Source of the DNA: an uncultured Chloroflexota bacterium
Lineage (GTDB): Bacteria; Chloroflexota; Anaerolineae; Anaerolineales; Villigracilaceae
DNA: 11,516 nucleotides
Assembly (NCBI GenBank): GCA_903837815.1
Contig: CAILWD010000702.1
Location: forward strand, 1-11,516
Reading direction: 5' to 3'
The notes under the pieces are model-generated. The model saw nothing but the letters and a program-made list of their open reading frames with translations. It was not told the origin of the DNA and did not search any database. The translations under genes and the position numbers were made by a program. Shown piece after piece: positions 5,852 through 11,516 of the stretch (positions within the stretch are counted from its first letter, which is position 1; every line of letters begins with the position of its first letter).

Positions 5852-8212
5852 TCACTTTTTCAACCCAAACTGCTTGACTCGAATCCAGGTTCGCACAAGG
5901 GGGGTTTGAAAACTCCATTCGTTTTTATCCGCTTTGAGAATGTCGCGGTGTCCCAAAATCCGCAATGCCCGCTGGCGGACTTTGGAAGCCTGCATGAAAT
6001 TCTCTTTCTCCAAAACTTTGTTCAATTCCTTCAAACCAAGGCTGCCGTTTTTTGCTCTCGCAATTGCGCCCATGATGACTCGCTGCGCTTCGTCGGTGTC
6101 GGGACCCTCCCACAAATCCTGAAAATAGGCGGTGGCGGAAACCAAAACAGATTCCAGCGCCTTCGACACATCCTTTTGATTTGCATGGAAGTGATGCGCG
6201 TCATTCTTCGCATTAACCAAGTCACGGCAGACCGCTTGAATCAAATACGGCTGGCAGGCGGTGGTGTCGAGAATATCCTGCACAGCCTTGTCCGAGTAGA
6301 CCAACGGATAATCTGGGATAGGCTTTGTAATCAGTTCGCGTGCTTCGCTTTCGCTCAGCGGGTTGATCTTGACCACACGGGCGTTGATGAGATGATGACT
6401 CCATATGGGATTCAAATCCTCGAAGGTGTGTGCGCCGCTCAAAAGCAAAGTGAGGCGTGGATGGTTCTGCAAGAACGTGCGCAGCATCTGAAAGAGGCGT
6501 TCATCCACGCGCCCGTCGTTCAGCATTTTCTCCAGATATTCGTATTCATCGAGGTTGAGCAAAATCCAGCGCTCGCCAATGGTCCCTTGTATTTTTTTCA
6601 ACCACTCGGCAAAGGCGGAGTAGGGGCTTGCGTCCAAAGTGGCACGTGACAACTCGCCAAATTCCATACGACGAAACAGCAGGGCATCGGAGCGGATTTT
6701 CTCAGCAATTTTATAAAGCAGGCCTGCCGCGTCTTTATCCAGCGCAGATTCCTGCAAATCCACAGCGACTGGAATCACCTGCGGACCGAGCGTCTCAGGC
6801 AATTGCCGTAACACCGAGGTCTTACCCGTGCGACGCGCACCAAAGAGCAAGATAGCCGGACGCTGTTCGGCTGGGCTGACTAACTCCTGCTCCAACGACT
6901 TGAAGACATCGCGACGGTCCCGGAAGACCTTGCTCTTTGCATCCAACGGGCGACCTGCGACATAGACATTGGGAATGGATTCCTGTTTTTGCAGAGCAGC
7001 AAACTCACTCGCGAGCAAGGATTCCCACACTTCAAGCGCGGGAGACATCAAACGGGCAATTTGTTGGTTCTTATCAAAAGCAAAGTCCTGACGCATAGAC
7101 CGGGTCGCATTTAGGGCCAGGCGCAATTGTTCCTGACGGTTATAAAGCGTATCGCTTTCAATGGAGGCTTTGGTATGCTTGCTAATGGCTTCCAAGCCCA
7201 ATAAAAGGCCCTTGTTTTTAGACGCAGCGCGAGTTTTAGGCGGAAGCCATGACAATGTTTCACTGATGGAGGCAATGTGATCAAGATTCTTGGATGTTCT
7301 CACATCGTAAACTGTCAATTCAAGCAGGGCGCGTTGAGCAGCCCATCCCTGACGGAAAGAACTCGCCACATAAGCGATACATTTAATGCCTTCTTCGCGA
7401 TTCTCCTTACCAACAGAAATTATCTGTCTATCAAGGCCAAGTAATGGCAACCAAATAAGTTCATCCCACATCACAGGCGAGAGGTTTAAAGTTCTTCTTG
7501 CAGATAAGTGGGAGAGAAGAAAAGAATATGAAGTTTCAATTATGTAGTTCAACAAACGAAAATATCCGATTAATGCGCTAATACCCCACATCGCTCCGCC
7601 GACACCCCCCCATATCACACTACCAGCCACACCCCACACCATTCCAAAAGCCACACCCCAAACCACACCCCAGTCCATGCCCCACTCCACGCCAACCGCT
7701 AAGCCAACCGCAAACCCAAAAGCTATACCACCTATTACACCAAATGTTACCCCACCCATAACAACTTCTACACCACCTGCCACGCCAAACGCCACGCCAA
7801 ATGCTACACCACCTGCCACGCCAAATGCCACACCAAGCGTCAGACCAAACACCACACCAACAATTACACTGCACGCTATTCCAACAAAAACGCCCCATAT
7901 CACGCCAAACCAATCCACCCCAAAACCCAGCAGCATAAAAATATTTGCACTAAAAAAGGTTAATGGCCATGGCATAATTAGAATATGAAATATAGCAAAA
8001 TGGATTAGAGTACGAAATTCGGGACGTTCCTTGCTGTGTTTCCACAACGTGAAAATATCCGCGTTTGAAAAAATACCTATGCCTGAAAAAACTCCAGCAT
8101 CTGAGGCTACTTTTGAGTCTATTTGATAGATATAGTGGTCAAGGGTAACAGGTTTGAAGAAGACCCAATAAAGGAAACGCAGGAGATCGCGGGGAAACGA
8201 AAGGGGTTTCAT
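5852..8212 (-). CDS. Membrane-anchored P-loop ATPase with glycine-repeat membrane domain
   Basis: This is a 786-residue multi-domain protein of no named family that I recognise. Residues 1-95 hold an aromatic-rich segment and at least one hydrophobic helix (about 68-97). Residues 98-212 are a long run of GVAFGVAGGVA-type glycine/valine/aromatic repeats, likely several membrane spans packed by glycine zippers. A mostly soluble helical region (about 220-410) follows. Then comes a P-loop ATPase domain: Walker A GARRTGKT (458-465), Walker B ILLNLDEYE (Asp555-Glu556) and a sensor-like LSGAH (591-595). It resembles the COG1672/STAND-like ATPases often used as signalling switches. The last ~85 residues look like a winged helix (ELNKVLEKENF...ALRILGHRDIL). 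The ATG at 8212 has only a poor ribosome binding site; start certainty is moderate. It follows a related ATPase gene by 41 nt and precedes map by 7 nt. Function is unknown; membrane-linked sensing or defence is only inference. Confidence 0.8.
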   Translation of the reverse strand: MKPLSFPRDLLRFLYWVFFKPVTLDHYIYQIDSKVASDAGVFSGIGIFSNADIFTLWKHSKERPEFRTLIHFAIFHILIMPWPLTFFSANIFMLLGFGVDWFGVIWGVFVGIACSVIVGVVFGLTLGVAFGVAGGVAFGVAFGVAGGVEVVMGGVTFGVIGGIAFGFAVGLAVGVEWGMDWGVVWGVAFGMVWGVAGSVIWGGVGGAMWGISALIGYFRLLNYIIETSYSFLLSHLSARRTLNLSPVMWDELIWLPLLGLDRQIISVGKENREEGIKCIAYVASSFRQGWAAQRALLELTVYDVRTSKNLDHIASISETLSWLPPKTRAASKNKGLLLGLEAISKHTKASIESDTLYNRQEQLRLALNATRSMRQDFAFDKNQQIARLMSPALEVWESLLASEFAALQKQESIPNVYVAGRPLDAKSKVFRDRRDVFKSLEQELVSPAEQRPAILLFGARRTGKTSVLRQLPETLGPQVIPVAVDLQESALDKDAAGLLYKIAEKIRSDALLFRRMEFGELSRATLDASPYSAFAEWLKKIQGTIGERWILLNLDEYEYLEKMLNDGRVDERLFQMLRTFLQNHPRLTLLLSGAHTFEDLNPIWSHHLINARVVKINPLSESEARELITKPIPDYPLVYSDKAVQDILDTTACQPYLIQAVCRDLVNAKNDAHHFHANQKDVSKALESVLVSATAYFQDLWEGPDTDEAQRVIMGAIARAKNGSLGLKELNKVLEKENFMQASKVRQRALRILGHRDILKADKNEWSFQTPLVRTWIRVKQFGLKK
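7577..7921 (-). repeat. Coding tandem repeat for glycine-zipper membrane domain
   Basis: The DNA for residues 98-212 of the ATPase is a degenerate tandem array. The clearest part has a 36-bp (12-codon) period: a 21-bp block beginning at 7769 recurs exactly at 7805. The shorter unit CCACRCCAAAYG-like (GVAFG in protein) recurs at 6-, 12- or 15-bp offsets around it. The plus strand is nearly free of G and rich in A and C over some 300 bp; the coding strand is correspondingly G/T-rich, with several GGGG runs. The array stays in frame without stops, so it is translated rather than decayed. Confidence 0.8.
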
Positions 8213-8253
8213 AAGGCTTCAGGTATCCTGTGTAAATTTCCAAGTATCAAATA

Positions 8254-9285
8254 TCAGGAAGGTTTCGAGAGAAGGAGGCGAAGCCACGGCTCGAATATTG
8301 AAGACGAGATAAAGCCAAACAAAACCAAACAAATGAAACCAAAAATGATCCAACCAAGAATGGCGGCGGTACGGTCACTGGCGTCTTTGTTTTTCGCTAC
8401 TTCCAGAATGAAGCGTCCCAAGGCAGTTGGAAAATCAATGAAGATGGAAGTCAGGATTTTCTGAATCAGAGGTGGCGGGTTATCCTTCGGCACAAAGGGT
8501 TTGATTTGCTCCACGCGCTTTTCGTATTCTGCTTTCAACTCAGTCCAATTGATGGTTTGATTTTCCTTTGCTTCATATAGCAATTGCGCAGCAATCTGCA
8601 AATGGGCGGGGTGATAGCCAGCCAATTTGAAAAGTTTGCCAATTTCATCCTCCGCGAAGGGACGGTCTATGTTATGCGCCAAAAGTGTTCGCGCTTCGAG
8701 ATCGGTAAGATTTCCTAATTCGAGGTAAATGAAAATGTTGTGGAAGGTTGAAGTGAGGTTGCCCTGTTGAATTAATTGTCCTAATGAGGTTTGAGATGCC
8801 GTAATGAAAGCCAATTTGCTTCCACTGCCAAGGCTGCGCCATACTTCAAAGACCTCGTCTGGAAACTGGTCTTTGTGCTTGGTCAGGTGTTCGAATTCAT
8901 CGAGACATAAAACAGGGTAAATGCCATTGCAATTCAAATCCTCCACTGCTTCCTGAAAATCGGGGAGGGTTGGTTTGGCTGAAACCTTCAACTCTCCCAA
9001 AACACACTTGAGCAAACCTTCCAATTTGTGGCAGTGTGCGTCTTGCAGGTCAACATAAACAAAGCGGTATTTTTCAGACTGTGTCAGTCGTTGTTTGTAA
9101 ATCTGCGTGACGTGATAAAGAAGGGATGATTTTCCCATGCGGCGCTCCCCCACCACCTGCACATGCTGTAACTGCCCGCTGGAAGCTGTCTCCAGCGCGG
9201 AGAAAATTTCCCGCAATTCCTTCGTCCGCCCGATGAACTGAGCTGGGTTTGTGATCCGTCCGCCGTAGGTAAATGGGTTGGGCAC
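8254..9285 (-). CDS. P-loop ATPase with C-terminal membrane helix
   Basis: From the GTG at 9285 the protein has 343 residues. It begins VPNPFTYGGRITNPAQFIGRTKEL, the usual opening of COG1672-like AAA/STAND-type ATPases ('P.NPF.yGg.v....F.GR..E'). Walker A is GERRMGKS (46-53), Walker B VLCLDEFEHL (Asp129-Glu130), with a sensor-like ITASQTS (161-167). A strongly hydrophobic helix at about 306-331 (AILGWIIFGFICLVLFGF...) and a short basic tail end the protein, so it is probably membrane-tethered by its C-terminus. The frame is open to 9456, but that extension reads through a dispersed palindromic repeat (CHSERSEESL) and overlaps tmk, so I reject it. GGATGGA upstream of the GTG is a weak ribosome site; an ATG at 9375 is the alternative. 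It sits 41 nt before the second ATPase and is probably cotranscribed with it. The ligand or partner is unknown. Confidence 0.78.
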   Translation of the reverse strand: MPNPFTYGGRITNPAQFIGRTKELREIFSALETASSGQLQHVQVVGERRMGKSSLLYHVTQIYKQRLTQSEKYRFVYVDLQDAHCHKLEGLLKCVLGELKVSAKPTLPDFQEAVEDLNCNGIYPVLCLDEFEHLTKHKDQFPDEVFEVWRSLGSGSKLAFITASQTSLGQLIQQGNLTSTFHNIFIYLELGNLTDLEARTLLAHNIDRPFAEDEIGKLFKLAGYHPAHLQIAAQLLYEAKENQTINWTELKAEYEKRVEQIKPFVPKDNPPPLIQKILTSIFIDFPTALGRFILEVAKNKDASDRTAAILGWIIFGFICLVLFGFISSSIFEPWLRLLLSKPS

Positions 9286-9345
9286 GAGTATCCATCCAAG
9301 GAATGTTTTCTTTATCAGGACTTTCGCCCCGCCTCGCTTTTCAAT

Positions 9346-9413
9346 ATAATCCTGAGCGTTAGCGAAGGACTCCATACCTGAAATCAGAGATTCTTCGCTT
9401 CGCTCAGAATGAC
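9346..9413. repeat. Dispersed imperfect palindrome (CHSERSEESL-encoding type)
   Basis: A 27-bp arm at 9387-9413 (minus strand begins GTCATTCTGAGCGAAGCGAA) faces a diverged inverted copy at 9346-9372, with 14 bp between them. Elements with GTCATTCTGAGCGAAGCGAAGAATCTC-like arms are widespread intergenic repeats and give the tell-tale false peptide HSERSEESL in one frame. This copy lies just after the tmk stop and before the ATPase. It could form a large hairpin in mRNA and act as a 3' stabiliser or partial terminator of tmk. Confidence 0.8.
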
Positions 9414-9452
9414 AAACGAAAGTCTTATTTATTTTACAACAAAAGGTCCAAA

Positions 9453-10070
9453 TCACCTTGTCAGTTTTTCGAGAATCACCTTCTTCAACTCTGCCTGCAC
9501 ATCATCCCACTTCTGCTCCGAGTTGACCACCACCCATCGTTGCGGCTCGGCTTTGACCATTTCCAAATATCCAGCGCGGACTCGCTCATAGAATTTGACT
9601 TCATGGTCATCCATACGATTCCACTCGGATTGATTTTGCTTTTTTCGCCGCAAGCCAACTTCCACGTCGAGGTCGAGCAAAATCGTCAGGTCGGGAGTCA
9701 AGCCGCCGGTGGCGTAGCGCACCAGTCCGCGCACCTGTTCCAAATCCTGCTGGTGACCGTAGCCCTGATAGGCAATCGTCGAGTCGTAATAACGGTCAGA
9801 GATGACGATCTCGCCTGCCGCCAGCCTCGGCTGGATGACTTGCTCCACGATCTGCGCGCGCGCAGCCTGGTAGAGCAGGGTCTCTGTCCGCGGGTGCATT
9901 TCGGTATTCTTCAAGTCATGCAGAATATCGCGGATTTGCTCGCTGATGGACGTGCCGCCCGGTTCGCGGGTGGAAAAAACGGCGTAACCCTCGCCGCGTA
10001 AAAATTCCACGAGCAGGGGGATGTGCGATGTCTTGCCGGAGCCTTCGGGACCTTCGAGTGTGATGAACAT
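9453..10070 (-). CDS. tmk: Thymidylate (dTMP) kinase
   Basis: The 205-residue enzyme phosphorylates dTMP to dTDP with ATP, an essential step of dTTP synthesis in the cytoplasm. The P-loop GPEGSGKT (8-15) is followed by the TREPGGT motif, the SDRYYDST motif (DR[YH]) and a LID segment rich in Arg and Lys (GLRRKKQNQSEWNRMDDHE). The arrangement, with Glu rather than Arg in the P-loop and basic residues in the LID, is that of bacterial type II enzymes. Length and ends are normal for the family. The ATG at 10070 is the only reasonable start. It has no Shine-Dalgarno sequence but a TATACT hexamer 6 nt upstream. The gene lies between the terminator of the R3H ATPase gene and the palindromic repeat. 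In many bacteria it neighbours holB or other replication genes, which are not seen here. Confidence 0.95.
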   Translation of the reverse strand: MFITLEGPEGSGKTSHIPLLVEFLRGEGYAVFSTREPGGTSISEQIRDILHDLKNTEMHPRTETLLYQAARAQIVEQVIQPRLAAGEIVISDRYYDSTIAYQGYGHQQDLEQVRGLVRYATGGLTPDLTILLDLDVEVGLRRKKQNQSEWNRMDDHEVKFYERVRAGYLEMVKAEPQRWVVVNSEQKWDDVQAELKKVILEKLTR

Positions 10071-10076
10071 AGGGAT

Positions 10077-10082
10077 AGTATA
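10077..10082 (-). promoter_or_regulatory. -10 box of tmk, possible leaderless start
   Basis: The minus strand reads TATACT (5 of 6 to the consensus), with 6 nt between it and the tmk ATG. It lies just downstream of the R3H-ATPase terminator, so tmk would need its own promoter. No good -35 hexamer is seen; the spacing region overlaps the T run of the terminator. Confidence 0.4.
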
Positions 10083-10166
10083 AGGTAAACAGGTAAAAAA
10101 AGTACACAGGGAAAATAAAAGGCGTTTGCCTTGTTCCCTGTGTACCTGTCTACTTGTGTAACTTCT
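10083..10166. repeat. 8-bp-periodic units in inverted orientation
   Basis: The plus strand has AGGTAAAC (10083-10090), AGGTAAAA (10091-10098), AAGTACAC (10100-10107) and AGGGAAAA (10108-10115). The minus strand, read from about 10165 down, has AAGTTACAC, AAGTAGAC, AGGTACAC, AGGGAACA and AGGCAAAC in near-perfect 8-bp register. The units thus face each other and share an A(A/G)GNANAC pattern. The array fills the whole gap between the R3H gene and tmk, and its centre doubles as the terminator stem. Confidence 0.6.
10094..10145 (-). terminator. Rho-independent terminator of the R3H ATPase gene
   Basis: GTACACAGGGAA (10102-10113) and TTCCCTGTGTAC (10134-10145) form a perfect 12-bp stem. The 20-nt loop itself contains an inner AAGGC/GCCTT stem. 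On the minus strand the stem is followed by an unbroken run of seven T (part of 10094-10101). It begins 23 nt after the stop codon at 10168, the textbook position. Confidence 0.88.
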
Positions 10167-10167
10167 C

Positions 10168-11516
10168 CTACTCCCTAAAAATTCTCACATGCCTTCTGGG
10201 TTCTTTGCCGTACGAGTGAGAAACCAGTTCGGCATTGCGCGCCATTTCGTGTTGCAGCCTTCGCACCAGCGACGTGCCGGGCGGTAAATCGACCCAGCGC
10301 TCGCCGTTAAGGACGGCCGCAATGGCGCGTTGCGTATCTTCGCGAATGTCATCCATCTTGTCGCGGGGGTGTTGTTGTTCGGTCAGGTTGAAAAGGTCGC
10401 CCAAAAACTGCTCGACCTGCGCCATGGTGTTCGCCCGTAAAACGTAAATCGGCATTCCGCGATGTTCGGCTTCCATCACCGTCTGCTCGCGGTTGCGGTA
10501 GTACGTCCGCAGGGTGACGAGGGCGTCGGCTTCGGCTACGTCGGTGACGATGACCGCCGGCACGCTGAGGCGTTTGGCGGCTTGCATGAGCCGGTTCCGC
10601 GCCACACCGTAGGCAAAGACTCGCACGGTTCGCAAGGCGGATGTGACGACGCTCGAAGGTGGATTCTGCCCTTCGGAAGCAGAATCAGGCTGAGGCGCGG
10701 AGAGAGGTTGGGGCGGCGGGCTGACGGGTTGACGTCCGCGTCGGGATTTTCCAACTTCCCGCGCTTCCATTTTTGTTCGCGGAGCGGGAGCCGATTTCTC
10801 GATGACGATGTTGCCTTCGTCGTCTCTCATGCGGACTTCGGGCAGTTGGGGCGTTTCGCGCAAAAGCGAATCCACCGACTCGGTGATGTCGAGGTGAACG
10901 GCGAATCGGTCGCGGTTTTGGATTTCGATGACCACGTCGAAGGTGGGCGGCGAGCGGCGTTCCAACACGGTTTTTTGGGTGCCGCGTCGTCGGGCTTCTT
11001 CGTCCGAGAGCGTGACCGCTTCGATGCCGCCGACGAGGTCGCTGAGGGTGGGGTTGAGCAGGAGATTTTCCAGCGTTTGCCCGTGCGCCGTGCCGATGAG
11101 TTGGACTCCGCGCTCGGCGATGGTGCGGGCGGCTTGCGCTTCGAGTTCGCGCCCGATTTCGTCGATGACGATGACTTCGGGGTTGTGGTTTTCGACGGCT
11201 TCGATCATCACCTCATGCTGAAGCATGGGTTCGCGCACTTGCATTCGCCGCGCCCGACCAACGGCGGGGTGCGGCACGTCGCCGTCGCCGCCGATTTCGT
11301 TGGACGTGTCCACGATGACGACGCGTTTGTTTTCGGCGAGGATGCGGGCGGCTTCGCGCAGCAGGGTGGTCTTGCCCACGCCGGGGCGTCCGAGAATCAG
11401 CACGGACTTGCCCGACTCGATGATGTCTTGAATGATGTCCACTGTGCCGTAGACGGCGCGACCCACGCGGCAGGTCAAGCCGACGACGGTTCCCAGCCGG
11501 TTGCGGATGGCGGAGA
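10168..11516 (-). CDS. Ycf45/SpoIIIAA-like AAA ATPase with R3H domain (5' end cut off)
   Basis: At least 448 residues are present and the frame runs off the right edge, reading SAIRNRLGTVVGLTCRVGRAVYG before the P-loop. This makes the in-frame TTG at 11478 an internal codon, not the start. Counting from the edge, Walker A is GRPGVGKT (42-49) and Walker B is EVIVIDEIGRE. The SNEIGGDGDVPHPAVGRARRM segment is typical of SpoIIIAA/Ycf45 proteins. A Pro/Ser-rich linker follows, then a second domain (VFAYGVARNRLMQAAKRL...ADALVTLRTYYRNREQ). A C-terminal R3H domain carries the RxxxH signature (RRLQH in TSLVRRLQHEMARNAEL). R3H domains bind single-stranded nucleic acid, so a role in DNA or RNA handling is likely, but no precise function is established. 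The gene ends at a strong terminator, separating it from tmk. Confidence 0.9.
   Translation of the reverse strand, partial: SAIRNRLGTVVGLTCRVGRAVYGTVDIIQDIIESGKSVLILGRPGVGKTTLLREAARILAENKRVVIVDTSNEIGGDGDVPHPAVGRARRMQVREPMLQHEVMIEAVENHNPEVIVIDEIGRELEAQAARTIAERGVQLIGTAHGQTLENLLLNPTLSDLVGGIEAVTLSDEEARRRGTQKTVLERRSPPTFDVVIEIQNRDRFAVHLDITESVDSLLRETPQLPEVRMRDDEGNIVIEKSAPAPRTKMEAREVGKSRRGRQPVSPPPQPLSAPQPDSASEGQNPPSSVVTSALRTVRVFAYGVARNRLMQAAKRLSVPAVIVTDVAEADALVTLRTYYRNREQTVMEAEHRGMPIYVLRANTMAQVEQFLGDLFNLTEQQHPRDKMDDIREDTQRAIAAVLNGERWVDLPPGTSLVRRLQHEMARNAELVSHSYGKEPRRHVRIFRE

Noticed and set aside
5146..6649. Two overlapping plus-strand frames opposite map and the ATPase
   Set aside because: Both are shadows of well-supported minus-strand genes and have no domain-like content or start signals.
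7590..7930. CRISPR-like array
   Set aside because: The repeats are degenerate, without unique spacers of constant length, stay in frame in a larger gene, and no cas gene is nearby.
7677..7988. Plus-strand frame encoding a Thr/Pro/Asn repeat protein
   Set aside because: It is the antisense shadow of the glycine-repeat region in the ATPase; the repeats arise from the same DNA array and there is no ribosome binding site.
9346..9413. Insertion sequence terminal repeat
   Set aside because: The palindrome has no transposase or target-site duplication beside it; it matches the pattern of small dispersed intergenic repeats better.
11476..11478. TTG as start of the R3H ATPase
   Set aside because: The frame continues to the window edge with the conserved-looking segment SAIRNRLGTVVG, so the TTG is an internal Leu codon.

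Overview
The window is about 11.5 kb of bacterial DNA. Ten genes can be supported; one is cut by each edge. The organism is most likely a Chloroflexota bacterium of the Anaerolineae type. That is an inference from the Ycf45/R3H-type ATPase, the lipoprotein-type HtrA with a Pro/Ala-rich stalk, and two dispersed palindromic repeats of kinds common in such genomes. No rRNA, tRNA, CRISPR array, transposase or integrase was seen. All genes but one lie on the minus strand.

In minus-strand reading order (right to left): a 5'-truncated Ycf45/SpoIIIAA-like ATPase with a C-terminal R3H domain (10168-11516) ends at a strong hairpin terminator. Thymidylate kinase tmk (9453-10070) follows. Between tmk and methionine aminopeptidase map (5101-5844) lies an AT-richer insert-like block of two P-loop ATPases (8254-9285 and 5852-8212). 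Both have membrane segments; the second carries an unusual glycine-repeat membrane domain of about 115 residues. map starts 7 nt after the second ATPase stops.

The only plus-strand gene is a LOG-family phosphoribohydrolase (4516-5097). It ends 3 nt from the end of map and is divergent from a zinc-finger-less DnaJ/CbpA co-chaperone (3432-4328). dnaJ forms a tight two-gene operon with a lipoprotein-type HtrA/DegP serine protease (2276-3412), closed by a terminator. Further left come a CitE/citramalyl-CoA-lyase-like enzyme (1261-2127), an EamA-type membrane transporter (343-1188, TTG start) and the first 100 codons of a c-type cytochrome (1-302, cut by the window edge).

The most notable parts are the paired membrane ATPases with their 36-bp-periodic glycine-repeat domain; two dispersed palindromes that create false N-terminal extensions if the longest ORF is taken; an 8-bp-periodic array in opposite orientations around the terminator upstream of tmk; and three genes (dnaJ, tmk, cytochrome c) that lack a Shine-Dalgarno sequence but have -10-like boxes at the distance expected for leaderless mRNAs.
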